Positions 1 through 11,626 are shown, counted from the stretch's first letter. The stretch: 64,000 nt of DNA from Amylostereum areolatum (GCA_012932865.1 SAXG01000013.1:434001-498000), one strand, 5' to 3'. The notes: generated from the letters alone by a model not told the origin. Numbers and translations: made by a program.

Positions 1-64
1 TCGATAAGTCCTAAAGCGTGTAACCGATGTAAAGTAAAAAGAAAATTATAGACCGTTCATGACA
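1..64 (-). repeat. 3' LTR of the chromovirus (partial)
   Basis: Bases 1-64 are identical to 7011-7074. In element orientation the LTR starts TGTCATGAACGG at base 64, directly after the polypurine tract. Only this terminal piece is inside the window. Confidence 0.9.
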
Positions 65-74
65 TCACCCCTTC
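65..74 (-). other. Polypurine tract
   Basis: On the minus strand AAGGGGTGA lies immediately upstream of the TGTCATGAAC start of the 3' LTR. This is the expected position and composition for the plus-strand DNA primer of an LTR element. Confidence 0.7.
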
Positions 75-1739
75 CTTAGATTCGATGTCCTCGTCGTAAT
101 CAGATCCGGCTTCTTCTTCTGACAGGAGTTCCTAACGATTAAGGCGTGTAGGTTTCGGGGCACCCGGATGTTCACGGTGGAAGTCATCAATGTGTTTCTT
201 GGCATTCTGGAGATTGGTGAGAGGCTCCCAAGTATTGTCATTGTCTGGGTAGCCTTTCCATTTGACGAGGTACTTGAAGCCGCGACCAACCTTCTTGGAG
301 TCTATAATCTTTTCGACCTCGTAGACTTCCTCTCCTTGGACTAACTCTGGGGGTGGAGGTGTAGGTACCTTCTGATTGTCAAAGGCAGGACCGTTGTGTG
401 GGGATGGGAGGGACTAGTTGAAGACCGGATGTTTTCGTGACCAGGATGCAGGGAGGCGAAGCTTGTAAGCTGATGCTCCAACTTTTTCCAGGATTTCGAA
501 AGGACCAAAGCACTTGTCATCTAGCTTTTGCATAGGACGTGCTGTTTTGATTACGGTTTGGCCATCTCTGGTCTTGGCTTCCAGCCAGACGAAGTCGCCA
601 ATTTTGTAATCTATTGGTTCGTCCTTCTTGCGATCGTAAAAGCGCTTTTGATTGTCCTGTGCTGCTTTTAGCGCAGAGCGGGCTTCCTCGTAGATGTCTC
701 GCAGGCGTTGTGCAAACTCGTTTGCTGATGGGTTGTCTGTCTCGCGTCGAGGGTTTGTCCCCAGGTAGAGTTCCTGACCATAGTTGGCAAAGTTGGGAGA
801 CATCCCAATCGAACTATGGACCATGTTGTTGAGCACGGTCATGGCAAGTGGGAGGTAACGTGTCCAATTGTCCTGTCGTTGATTGACGAAGATGCGAAGG
901 TAGTTTTCCATGGTCATGTTGGAGCGTTCAGTCTGTCCATCCGTCTGAGGGTGATACGCCGTGGACGGGTTCCCTTCAATGCCTAATAGTTGGAACAATG
1001 CCGTGGTGAACTTGGAGACAAACACGCTGCCGCGGTCGCTGACAATCCTTCTGGGAATTCCATGATGGGGGACCACCTCGCGTAGGTACTCGAAGGCGAG
1101 TTCATCCTCTGTTAGGTCTTTGGTCGTGGCCCAGAATACAACCTGCTTGGTACCCATGCAGTTCACATTGCAGATGGCGTCTTTTCCATCTGAGACCGGG
1201 AGCGGCATGACAAAGTCGATGGATACATGCTCCCAAGGTGCTTGTGGCGGGTCATGTGGGTGGAGTGGAGCGGCAATACGGTCATGTCTAATCTTGGTAC
1301 ATTGGCAGGTCTCACATCCTTCGACATATTTCCGGACATTGTCTCTAATGGCAGGCCACCAGTAGTTGCGTGTGATGAGCTCGTGGGTCTTGTATCGTCC
1401 TGGATGACCGACAAGCGGGCCGTCATGATGAGCTTGGATGATGTCTGCACGGAGTCCTTTGTCTCTTGGGACATAGAGTCTGTGTTGCCAGGTGACCGTT
1501 CCGTCTGCGTGTTCCAGCCATCCCTTCACTTTGAGTGCTAAGGCGCATTCTACTGCATGGTCTCGGAGTAAGGTAGCCTCCTGAATCCGCTCAATGAAGA
1601 CATTGTCAGGTCCATTGGTTACAATTCCTGCATGGTTGAGGGCGCGAAAGAGTTCTGGTTTCAGGAGGACGATGTTTTCATTGTCTTTCTCCCCCTTCTC
1701 AAGGCCCGCTAGTCGGGAAATAGCATCGGGTTTACCCAT
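65..1739 (-). pseudogene. Pol 3' part: integrase and chromodomain
   Basis: The open segment 414-1739 starts at the end of RNase H (GKPDAISR). It then carries the integrase zinc-binding domain (HHDGPLVGHPG, then CETCQC), the catalytic core with DFVMPLP, SDRGSVF and QTDGQTERSN supplying the D,D,E residues, and a C-terminal barrel. After an in-frame TAG at 414-416 the same frame continues into a chromodomain (YEVEKIIDSKK, YLVKWKGYP, WEPLTNL, roughly 180-330). It is interrupted again by TAG at 132-134. Chromodomains direct chromovirus integration toward modified histones. Both stops fit a single C-to-T change in CAG codons, judged from the family context. Confidence 0.85.
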
Positions 1740-4232
1740 TGTTTTTCCAGGCTTGTGGAGTAGCGTACAATGATACTCTTGTAGCTCCGTTAACCACCGT
1801 GCTTGTCTCCGATTTAGCTTCTGCGCCTTGCGGAAGTACGTGAGATTGCGATGATCCGACCAGATTTCAAACTCCTATCGTGCCTCCATGAGGTATTGTC
1901 TCCATTCCTCTAGCGCTGTCATGATAGCCAGTAATTCCTTGTCATAAATCTCATAGTTCCTCTCAGCTTTGCTGAGGGACTTTGAGAGGAAGGCGACCGG
2001 GTGCCATTTGCCATTGTCCTGTTGTTGCGAAAGTACCGCGCCCGTGGCATAGTCAGAGGAGTCCGCTTCAACACGGAACTGTCCCTCATCTGTAGGGATT
2101 GCTAGAACCGGCTGCTATGTTATACGTCGCTTGAGTTCCTCGAACACCTCCTGCTGCGGGGTGTCCCAGACCCATTCTGTCTTCCCTGTGAGCTTAGTCA
2201 TTGGGTGAGTGATGCCACTGAAGTCCTTGATAAAGCGACGGTAGAAGTTGCAAAAGCCCAAAAACGATTGAAGTTGTTTCTTCGTTTTGGGGGCTGGCCA
2301 ATTGGTAATTGCTGCAACCTTTGCTGGATCCATGCAAACCCTTCCTCCGCCGACAATCATGCCCAGGTATTCGATTTCTGCCTTCTCAAACTCGCACTTT
2401 TCGGGCTTCAGATAGAGTTTGTTTTCTCGCAAGATCCGGAGGACCTCCTTGACTATCCGACGATGTTCTTCTAGTGTATGCGTGAAGATGAGGATGTCGT
2501 CCAAATAGACGACCACGACTCCTTGGTGGATCAAGTCTTTGAACAGGTCGTTCATCATGGCTTGGAACATAGACGGGGAGTTGGTGAGTCCGAAGAACAT
2601 GACTGTAGGCTCGTAGAGACCTTTGTTCGTGCGGAACACAGCTTTCCATTCGTCCCCTTCTTTAATCCGAACATTGTTGTACCCCCATTGGACATCGAGC
2701 TTGGTAAAGTGCCGTGCTCCCTTAAGCTTATCAACCAACTCTTGGATGAGCGGGAGCGGGTAACCGTTCTTTATTGTCATTTCATTGAGCTTTCGATAGT
2801 CTTGCACAGGGCGTAACGAGCCGTCTTTTTTCTTGATGAAGAAGAATGGGGATGCCATGGGTGATTTGGACGGCTGGATCCGGCCAGATCTCAGGTTCTC
2901 TTCCAAAAAGGCGTCCAGTTGCTTCTGCTCGTCCAATGTAAGGGGGTAAACTTTGCAATCGACCGGTTTGAAGTTAGGAGTGAGTTCAATGGCGTGGTCC
3001 CATGGGCGTCGCTCAGGAAGCTTGTCAAAGTCATCTTTGTCAAAGATGTCTTTGAATTCATGGTACACCGTTGGGACTCGCTCTGAGAAGGTCTGTTCTT
3101 TTTTCTTAGCATGCTCCTCGATTTCAATGTCTGATGCATGGGTCCGGACGTGGTAGGTTGTCTTGTAACTGTCCCAGTCGAAAGCGAACAGCTGCTCGTC
3201 CTTTTCCATGTGGACTGGGTCTTCCTCCTCTTCTTCGTCATCATCAATATTGAGAAGGGGAGGGGGACGAGAGCAGCTTGTAGGGCATCGGTCGAATTCA
3301 ATCGATCCTGATTTCCAGTCGATGCGAGGATTGTGCTTTTTCAGCCACTCATGTCCGATGAAGAGGTCTGTATCTCCTAGATTGGAGACCGCGAGGTCGA
3401 TGTTTTCTTCATGGTCTTGAATGGTTAGATGAAGCGTGACATATTCCGTGATGGGACCTCCTGCGTTGAGCGTGCCGTCTGCATTTTGTACTGGGATTGG
3501 GCGAGGAGTCCGTCGCGTGGGGATGAGATTTTCCTGCACGAACTTTGTGTTGATACACGAGCCAGTGCAACCACTGTCCAGGAGTGCGAGAGCTTTGACA
3601 ATGCGCTTGGAATCTACCACAAGTTGTATGGGAATGACCGTTTGTTCCTTAGCACTCAAGGAGCGTATGAACTGCATGGGAGTGGCGAGCTCTAGTAGAG
3701 CTTGGCATGCTAATTCATCTTCCATGCCAATTATCTCCTTGATGGCTTCATAAGTAGCCTCGTCGCAGCATCGATGGTGTGTCCAGATGCGAAGGATTGC
3801 AATCCCGCTTTCAGGTTTGTCTTCCCTTAAGCAATGAAGCATCCATTGAGCCGTTCCAGGTGCCATATAACATGATTTGGGTGCCGTGCCCCTTCCATTG
3901 TACGGCGTTGTCCCTGACTTCACAGGGTCCATGACCAAAATCGAGTCCGTATTCAAAGCCGTATCCAAAACCGAAGCTGAAACCGATGCCGTATCCAAAG
4001 CCGAAGGCTCACAAATTGAAGCCTGAGTATCTAAAATAACAACGGGACATGTGCCCATACCGATAGAGTCCGTAAGAGAAGTCATAATGGAGATATCCCC
4101 CGTAGTAGTACAGTCCGAATCAACAATGCGCGTATGCAAACGAGAACCAGGCCACCGAGGTGCAACAAAACCAGACGAGCGAGAAATAGAAACTTGGGCT
4201 TCAGATGCCGTGTACATTGTCAGCCCCCTCAA
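1740..4232 (-). pseudogene. Pol 5' part: protease, reverse transcriptase, RNase H
   Basis: 2115-4232 is open and encodes an aspartic protease (ALLDSGCTGSC, about residue 215) followed by reverse transcriptase. RT hallmarks are KKKDGSLRPVQDYR, LDVQWGYNNVRI and the catalytic VVVYLDDILIF. RNase H follows in 1740-2117 (frame reading [26 protein letters not shown]) but is cut by TAG codons at 2115-2117 and 1875-1877. The frame enters from gag at 4229-4232, in the -1 frame relative to gag, across a run of five T. The protein would be Gag-Pol with most catalytic motifs preserved, but it is split by nonsense codons. Confidence 0.85.
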
Positions 4233-5639
4233 AAACCCTCCTTCTTCTCCTCCACCTTTGGCTGAGCTTGAAGCGCATCCATCACGCTTTTCTGATCTTC
4301 AGCCGACAGGCTCCTAGCCCAAGCGGTGGGTGTTTCGAACATCTGTGCTCGAGCCTCCCGCTTTGGTGGTTCCATGTACCGGTCCCTGCCCCACATGTCT
4401 CGGATGTTCTTCACATCCACTCTGCAGTCCCGCACTTGGTGGCCATTTTGTCCGCAGCGGAAGCATCGCCCCTTGATGTCGACACGGTTGATGTCCATCG
4501 GCTGACCTTTGCCGCCGTGCACCGTGCCGGTTCCATCGCGGCGCCATGGGACCTGCCCCCCTTGTTGCCCATTGGACGATCCCTGTCCTTTGGGTTTTTG
4601 GTTCTGCGTGGGTCCGCTGCGCTGGGTCATCAGGTCCTCCCGCTCCTGTCGCAGACCGTCAATCAGGATGATGCGCTCTTTGAGGTCCTCATATTTCTAA
4701 GGGACGTGACCGCTGTCGTAGATGGAGTCGATGGTCCGGTAGTAGACATTGTGCTTGAGTAGCTGCATGAGGTGGATAGGGTCCTGCGCTGTGGAGTATC
4801 CTGCCTTCCTTGCTAGTTGTTCGAACTTGGCGAAGTATTCATGGGCAGTGGTACCCTTCGTCTGTTTGAATCCGTCCAGTTCGACTGCGGCGCGGTGCTG
4901 CTCATTGATGTCAGTGAAGGCCCACCCAGGCGACCATGGCTCCATTGGCCAGGTGTGCATCCTCGTACTCAGCCTTCCAGGTGCGTGCTGCCTCCCCCAT
5001 CATGTAGGTGAGGATGAAGAGGACTTTGTCCTTGTCCGTCACGAGGTCATCCTCAGTGGCTCGCATGTATTCCTCGCATGACCGCATCCAGTCATTGAAG
5101 TCCTCTCGTTTTCCAGAGAAGCCTTCAGGAGTTTTTGCGTGGACCTTCTTTCAAGGGGGTCTGGCGGCGGCAGCGGCTGGGGCGCTAATGGTGACAGCCG
5201 GGGGGTTGACAGTGATGGGAGGAGCGGTGACATTGACAGTGGGGGGTGGCAGGTTGACGGCAGAAACAAGCACGGCAGGAATGACAACCCATTGACCGTT
5301 TACTTCCATGAGCCATGCGTTGTCTGTGCCGTTATTCATGTGTTGGATGGGGGAGCCGGATTGGCCAATGACGATGTTCCATATTCCACCAATTTCGGTG
5401 CAGTTGGCGAGTTCGGTGGGGAGAGGGGGTTGGGGGTTGGTGCGAATCCATGGGGCGGCCATGACTGGTTCGTCGAGGTCAGAGAAGTCTTCGTTAGTAA
5501 CAGGTGGTAGGGCGGAGGCGGCGATGAAGTCGAAGTCAGCTTCGGTGAGGTCGGGTTGGTCTCCGTCGGTGAAGTACCAGATGATGCCACTGAGTTCAGT
5601 GGTTACAAAGGCAACTTCTTGGGTCTCCAAGTCGAGCAA
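4229..5639 (-). pseudogene. Gag, capsid and zinc knuckle, broken
   Basis: Fragments in order are 5151-5639 (acidic N-terminal part), a capsid-like stretch containing EDFNDWMRSCEEYM and TYMMGEAARTW (about 4930-5150), then 4697-4960 (GFKQTKGTTAHEYFAKFEQL) and 4229-4630. The last holds a CCHC knuckle, CFRCGQNGHQVRDC, the nucleic-acid-binding motif of nucleocapsid. The fragments are separated by TGA at about 5151, a frameshift near 4925 and TAG at 4697-4699. A further frame change lies near 5640. The gag stop TGA overlaps the pol frame at 4229-4232. Confidence 0.8.
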
Positions 5640-5766
5640 AGAAGAGGTCGTCGTCTTCTTGGGTGAAGCCTAGTGGGAGGGGGAAGATGCAGCAGTTCTC
5701 GATGTCGGTGTCAGAGCCTGTTTCTGAGCTGGAGTCGGAACCGTTGAGTCCAAACGAGGGAATTGT

Positions 5767-6183
5767 TTATAAGTGGGTGAGGTCGATGACCTCTGGCTCT
5801 GGTGTGGGATCGGGGGTGTTGCCTGGTGTAAGGAGACAGTGGGTGTGTCGAGTGTCAACAGGTATTTTCTCGTTGGGCGCGTAGAAGGACTTTGGGGGTT
5901 GCTCGAGTCTGTAGCGGTAGGTGACGTATGGTCGGAAGTGGACGTAGCAGCTTCCGGTTCCTTGTTCTCTTATTTTGAGACAATAGAAATGGACGTCTAT
6001 GACGGAGTCTTCGAGTTCTTCTACAGCGAGGGCGACCTTCCAATTGTGCCAGGCCCAAGGGTCTTTAGACTTGTTGATGAGGGAGATGATAGCGTCGTCG
6101 CTGATGGGGATGAATTCTTGTACTTGCGAGCGCCAATCTTCCATGCACGAGCCCCCAGCCGAAATGGTTACTCTGTGCGGCAA
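5767..6183 (-). CDS. 5' gag-region reading frame of the chromovirus
   Basis: This 138-residue frame precedes the recognisable gag pieces. It may be the N-terminal part of gag after an intervening frameshift, or a separate leading frame. It contains DPWAWHNWKVALA and ends with PEPEVIDLTHL. I recognise no domain. The VIDLT ending resembles a SUMO-interacting motif and is noted separately. The stretch from here to the LTR (6184-6359) shows no coding signal, and no clear tRNA primer-binding site could be identified. Confidence 0.5.
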   Translation of the reverse strand: MPHRVTISAGGSCMEDWRSQVQEFIPISDDAIISLINKSKDPWAWHNWKVALAVEELEDSVIDVHFYCLKIREQGTGSCYVHFRPYVTYRYRLEQPPKSFYAPNEKIPVDTRHTHCLLTPGNTPDPTPEPEVIDLTHL

Positions 6184-6359
6184 GGGAAGATTTTGTCGGG
6201 GGAGGGTGGTTCTGTTTATGAAATCGCAAGACAGTCTGCCTCAGTCTTCTTGACCTGTTGGCTGTCTCTTTGTCTAGGGGACACGAGCCCAAAGACTTCC
6301 TAAACCGCTTTCCTTTCGCCGCTTTTACTCGTTTCCTACACCAAAGGTGCACCTTCTAC

Positions 6360-7074
6360 TGTCACCTCTGAGCTTTAAACTCCTGGTGTTGGAGAGTCTC
6401 GAGTAGGTGTAATGTTTCGGGAAAACGTCAAGCCGGCACCGGTATACGTGCGCACGACCACAATGTCAGGGTAACAAGTCGCGTACTCTGGGGGCAACGG
6501 TCTAGGGCGGCACAGGGGAAGAGTGAAGTCAGTACCAGACGGGTACTACTACTACTACGCTACAGTACGTAGGGACGGTCGTAGGGTGGTGCAAGGATAA
6601 GGAGATCTCGAGCTTATGTCAGCAATGACTAGTGCGACAACACCAAGTTATAACACAGCTGACTAGAAGATGAGGACGACAGAGGGGAGCCGATCAGACA
6701 CGGCGACAGACAAGGGAAAGCAAGCAAAGTCGGTAGAGTTGACTAGCTCGAGATAAGGAATATATACAGCGAGAGCGAGCCTTATATACACAAGAGGAGA
6801 GAGACTTAGGTAAGCAACCGATACACGGCGATCAGTAAGCAGACCTAGTATAAGTAAGCAGTCGTATGTAAAAGAGCACAGCATGAGTCAGTATCGTACA
6901 GCATGAGTCAAGAGAAAGGAGTCAGACCCGGGCCGAGATGAGTCATGTGGGTCCGGGCGGAATATAGATGAACCGGGTCCGGGCCAAAGTGGAGCCGGAC
7001 CGGTGATAAGTCGATAAGTCCTAAAGCGTGTAACCGATGTAAAGTAAAAAGAAAATTATAGACCGTTCATGACA
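6360..7074 (-). repeat. 5' LTR of the chromovirus
   Basis: The right end at 7074 is fixed by identity with 1-64. The left end is a guess: a TGTCA at 6360 pairs with the TGACA at 7070-7074 as a 5 bp inverted terminal repeat, giving about 715 bp. A clear primer-binding site complementary to a tRNA 3' end (TGG start) was not found next to it, so the true boundary may lie up to ~60 bp away. Confidence 0.6.
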
Positions 7075-7532
7075 TGTAGCTTATTGTAGTTTACCACCGG
7101 ACCTCGCATCGGACACCTAGCATAGTTGTTATTCTTTGCATCGCATCCGGCCCTTCGGGCATACCGGTCTTCTCGGCTTCCTCGGTCACGGTCTAGACCT
7201 TGGAGTCATACTTACCTTGCCTCATGTTGTGACCCACTTCGTACTCCGTGGTACCCACTTCGTAGTCCGTCCTGACCCACTCCTACTCCGGCTTCATTTG
7301 TCCTTGTTTGGGCTCTTATCCTCATGTATATAAGGGCTCTCTAATCTATGAGGAGAGGGTCATCTCGACCTTTTCTATTCTCCGGCTACCTGGGGTATCC
7401 TCCTAAGTACTGTAGGGATAGATACATACTCTCGTTTATCACTCGCCCCCCTCGATCCTATCCTCGTCTCCTCTCGCCTTGTACCTCGTCGCGGTGTCCT
7501 GATCCTGCGCCGCAGGTAGACCGTTGCTGACA
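7075..7532 (+). repeat. Possible solo LTR of a second retroelement
   Basis: This segment begins TGTAGC and ends GCTGACA, giving TGT...ACA ends. It has a TATA motif (TATATAAGG near 7325) followed by a pyrimidine-rich downstream part, and short degenerate ~21 bp repeats (ACCCACTTCGTACTCCG-like, about 7230-7295). No coding frame fits. It directly abuts the chromovirus LTR. The LTR reading rests on structure only, with no second copy in the window. Confidence 0.35.
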
Positions 7533-8591
7533 TCTGCGGAACATCCGCATCAGGAGCGGGAGGATGTGGGGGTATGGCAGTAGCTGCAGCGGTGGCATTG
7601 ACACGCCCTCGAGTCTCCGAGCATACCTTCAGAGCGCAAGCACACGGATGTGTGCAGGAAGATGGAGGGGGAGAGGAGGGTTAGGTGGAGGTGGGTGAAG
7701 AAAAGACAAGACAAGACACACCTTGGGGAACATAATGTCCTCCGGTTTCTCTGCGACGCAAGGCGGTGGTGGGGCTGGAGCGTGCCGGATGTTGCAACGG
7801 TGGGGAACAAACTTGATGACAGACTACAGTGGATACACTGAGCAGTGTGACGGTGGTGGTGGCGGGCGTGCGGGGGCAATCATATGAAGCTGAATGTTCA
7901 ATGCGTGTATGAGGCAGTCAGAAACACAAAGAGGGGAGAGCAATGTGGTGGGCGGAACGAAGGAGGAAGGCAACAGAGTCGAAGAGGGTAGCGCGAGGGA
8001 TGCATACACAAGAGTACACAAAGGGCAGCTTGACGACAAAATGAATAAGTGGAACGAACCCTTATTTACTCGAGAGTTTGTATCATCGACTGTCACGCGT
8101 CGAGACGTCGATCGTCCACTTGCTTAGTCGAGTGAGAGCGAACAAGAACAAGAATGATGGAAAAATGAAGCAAAGATGAAGCGTATCTATCTGTATCTGT
8201 TTGTATCTGTCTGTATCATATTTGTATCGGCTCATTCAACCGATTTCTCGATTGTATTGTATTGTATTGTACTGTATCAGTCTGTATCGCATTTGTATCC
8301 GATCCTATCGAGCGACTTTTGACTGGGGTTCAGACCTCGACTCCGTTGTGACCTGTTGTGACAGAATGTAACACTGGCTCAGGTTGGGAACTCGGTTCAG
8401 AAATCGGTTCGGCACCGGGTTCAGAACCTGGTTCGGAACTCGTGGGCTCCAGTGACTGTGTCGAAGTCCTCTAATTTTCGAAGGAACCAACTCGGATCTT
8501 AGCCAAGGTCCGCGCAAACTTCAACTTTGACTCGCACAAATACGCACATCTATATCCCGCCACCACGTCCTCACACCATCTTCCCTTTAAC
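7533..8591. other. Non-coding stretch with simple repeats
   Basis: No gene recognised. 8180-8300 is rich in TGTAT-type repeats (TGTATCTG, and TTGTA units near 8255-8270). 8383-8447 holds five imperfect tandem copies of a ~13 bp unit GGTTCrGAAyC. The end of the region is the promoter and 5' leader of the CBS-like gene. Confidence 0.6.
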
Positions 8592-10178
8592 ATGATTACC
8601 TCGCCAATTATCCTCAATTCCGCCCTCGATGCCGTTGGGAACACACCCCTTATCCGACTCAGTCGCATCGCCGAGCATGAAGGCCTCAAATGCAACCTCC
8701 GTACGTGATGATTTTTTCTCTCTCCCTCTCCTCGCTGACCCATCGCAGTGGGAAAGCTCGAATATACCTCAGCAGGAGGGTCTGTGAAGGATAGAATCGC
8801 TAAGCGAATGGTCGAAGAGGCAGAGAAAGAGGGGAAGCTCGTCCCCGGTCGGAGCGTTGTCATCGAGCCAACCTCAGGAAACACAGGTGGGCGATCAGCA
8901 ACGCCATCTTCCCCCCATCTCCTCACGCCTCTACTATCCACAGGCATCGGCCTTGCCATGGCATGCGCGATAAAGGTAGCGTAGCCTTCCGACTCCCTCA
9001 AGAATGGGTGCTGAATACTATAGATAAGGGATATTCTGTGATCATCACCATGCCCGCAAAGATGTCTCTCGTGCGCGTTCCCCCCCGCTCACCACCTCCA
9101 AATCTGACGCAACTTCGCAGGAGAAAGAAGCCGCATTGCGTGCTCTTGGCGCAGAAGTTGTGCGCACGCCAACGGAAGCCGCGTGGGATGCACCGGAAAG
9201 TCACATAGGTAGCGCATTCCATCCCCTCTCTCCTTCTCTCGTGGCTGAATTCCCTCACGATTCCCGCCAACTCAGGCGTCGCGCAACGTCTCCAGCGTGA
9301 GATACCCGGCGGGATCATCCTCGACCAGTACCGCAACGTACGCCCCTCCCCGCCTCAAACCCCCATATCCGGTTTGCTCACTGAGTCTACTTCTAGATCA
9401 ACAACCCCCTCGCGCACGAACTTACCACTGGTCCGGAAATCATCGCAGCCGTCGTATCCACCCCATCCACCCCTGCATACTCCTCCTCTGGTAAGGTTGA
9501 TGTCGCCGTTGCCGGTGCGGGGACAGGTGGGACCGTGTCAGGTATCGCCAAGGCGGTCAAGAAAACCCACAACGCTGCGTGTACCATCGTTGCCGTTGAC
9601 CCCGTACGTATTCCCATACCACCTACCCGCCAGCTCTAACCCAATGTTTTCCAGGTCGGCTCTATCCTCGCTCAGCCTGCGTCTCTGAACGATACGAGCG
9701 CAGGCTCGTCGTACGTAGTCGAAGGAATTGGCTACGACTTCGTCCCCGACGTCCTCTCGCGCGAACCCGGCTTGATCGATTCTTGGGTGAAGACATCGGA
9801 CGCAGGTTCGTTCGAGGCCGTCCGGAAGCTCATCCGCCATGAAGGCCTCCTCGTTGGAGGCAGCAGTGGAAGCGCGCTAGCGGGTGCGCTGGCGTGGTTG
9901 CGTTCCGAAGCGGGGAAGGAGACCGCTCGAACGCCAGGAAAAAATGTCGTGGTTCTCCTGCCAGACGGGTACGTCCCTTGTCCTTCATAGGCGGATTGCC
10001 TTCCTGACGACGCGTGCATATCAGAATACGGAACTACATCGGAAAGGAGTGGTTCCTCGACATGGCACTCAAATCTGAACCATCGCCACTCGCTGGCCGC
10101 ATCGCCGAGGTCTTGAAGCGACCGGTAGGCGACGATAGGTGCCAGAACGACTTGAGGCCAGACGGCACGAAGTTGTGA
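8592..10178 (+). CDS. Cystathionine beta-synthase-like PLP enzyme
   Basis: PLP-dependent beta-replacement enzyme of transsulfuration, condensing serine with homocysteine to cystathionine or making cysteine. Nine exons join in frame: 8592-8700, 8749-8886, 8944-8975, 9029-9070, 9121-9208, 9276-9337, 9397-9603, 9655-9968, 10025-10178. Visible motifs are [15 protein letters not shown], the PLP lysine in [13 protein letters not shown], the substrate loop PTSGNTG, the phosphate-binding [22 protein letters not shown] and a C-terminal VGGSSGSAL. It resembles fungal CBS more than bacterial CysK, but it ends right after the catalytic domain (about 380 residues), without the regulatory CBS pair. A paralog lies at 34335-35937. 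Confidence 0.85.
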
Positions 10179-10439
10179 TCTTCCGTGCTAAGTACATTAG
10201 ACGGGTTCATGGACTGTACTTTATGAGTCTTTGTATGCCATCGGTTTAGAATATGGTGCAAATTTACCAAACACAACTGCTCCTATTCCTGATTGCACTG
10301 CCAGACATATTCATACACAAGGCTACATATACAGATGTACAACTTCGACCGCCAACGAGGTTCGCCTACAGCCCAGGAGTGTCCGAGATGCGGAAGATGA
10401 CCTTCTGCGCGCTGACCTGGGATCAAAAGGATCAGTACT

Positions 10440-11626
10440 TCAATAGAGGGAGTCGCGAACACCACGCACCTTGCCATCCATCATGTACTTGAAGCCGTCC
10501 GCGACACTCTCAAGACCCTTGGGCATGACCAAAATCGGGGAAGGTTTGAGCTTGCCTCCAGCAAGGAGGTCAGAGATGAGTTTGGCATAGGTAGGGCCGT
10601 TAGCGAGGTACGAGGGACTTCCGGGACGCTAAAGAGATATCTCAGATGATCACAAAATGGCAGAAAACAAAAGGTGACTAACATCGACAACGAGATCGTA
10701 CGCCAACGACATGATCGGCGTGATGTTTTCCTTTGGAGTGCCCTTGTACGGCAGAATGCATGCGATCTTCCCTCCATCATCGCTCAACGCATCCGAGATG
10801 ATCTTGTCCGAGCCGAGCTCCGAGATGCAGTCCACGGCGTAGACGATCTTGCCACCCGTGGCAGCCTTGATCTTCGCGGCAGCTTCGGGATCCTTATAGT
10901 CATACACCTCCTTCGCTCCGAGGCTCTTGATGAGTTCGAAGTTCCGCGCGCCCGCGAGTGCGTAGACAGTAAGACCCGCGAGGGAAGCGAACTGGACGAC
11001 GTAATTGCCCACAGACGACGATGCGCCATATACGAGGAGGGGGATAGGTTCGGTTGTGTGGCTCGACGGGCTAGGAAGGTTGAGGCTCTGGTATAAACAC
11101 TGGGCGGTGGTGAAGACGGCAATGGGGAGCTGTGCGGCTTCTTCCAAGGTCCAGCTGTCCGGGATGTGGAGGCATAGATCAGCTTTGGCGGCAACGTACT
11201 GGGCGTAGGCACCAGTTGATGGGGTGCGGCCTGGAGTTACGGCAGACGTTAGAGAGCAAGGTGATAGAAAAAGGGAGCAGTGATACATACCTCCCGGAAC
11301 GAAAGTCGAAACACGCTCGCCCACGGTGCGTAAGCCCTCTGGAACATCGGGGCCCAAAGCCTCGACAACACCAGCAAAATCGCACCCGGAGATCGATCCA
11401 GGCGAGGTGGACCACTTGGCTGTTTTCCCTGGAAAACCGGTGAGAAGATCAGCGCGCTGGCAACGGTGAAGGGTGAAAAGATATCGCTACAATCGGTGGG
11501 GTTCAGTGCAGCAGCCGTGATCTTGACGAGGACTTCGCCTGGCCCGGGGGTGGGTACATCCACATCGCGGACCTCGACATCGCCGCCCTCGAGGACAACA
11601 ACGGCTTTCTGCTTGGTGGGTGCCAT
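10440..11626 (-). CDS. Medium-chain reductase (GroES-like, zinc-independent)
   Basis: NAD(P)H-dependent oxidoreductase of the MDR superfamily, in the enoyl-reductase/quinone-oxidoreductase branch. Four exons on the minus strand: 11491-11626, 11291-11428, 10683-11230, 10440-10628, with GT-AG introns of about 54-62 bp. The GroES-like fold is seen in PGPGEVLVKI, ALNPTDWK (spanning the first intron) and SGCDFAGVV. The Rossmann part shows LVYGASSSVGNYVVQ. The catalytic and structural zinc ligands of alcohol dehydrogenases are not present. About 336 residues. The substrate cannot be named; fungal relatives act as trans-acting enoyl reductases or general reductases. Confidence 0.8.

Larger units (their letters stand above)
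1..7074 (-). mobile_element. Ty3/gypsy chromovirus LTR retrotransposon, decayed
   Basis: Read on the minus strand the element runs 5' LTR (right), gag, protease, reverse transcriptase, RNase H, integrase, chromodomain, polypurine tract, 3' LTR. The 3' LTR is cut by the window start. The order protease-RT-RNase H-integrase plus a C-terminal chromodomain defines a chromovirus. The coding region is broken by at least six stop codons and several frameshifts, so this copy cannot make its own proteins. The two LTR ends are identical over the 64 bp that can be compared. No target-site duplication can be checked because the left flank is outside the window. Confidence 0.9.

Noticed and set aside
65..4699. 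Stop-codon readthrough or UAG recoding in the chromovirus
   Set aside because: All five TAGs could suggest recoding, but a TGA and several frameshifts also break the element and host genes here use TAG as a normal stop, so mutation is simpler.
8166..8300. Telomere-like repeat
   Set aside because: The TGTATC/TTGTA repeats do not match the fungal TTAGGG telomere unit and are internal.
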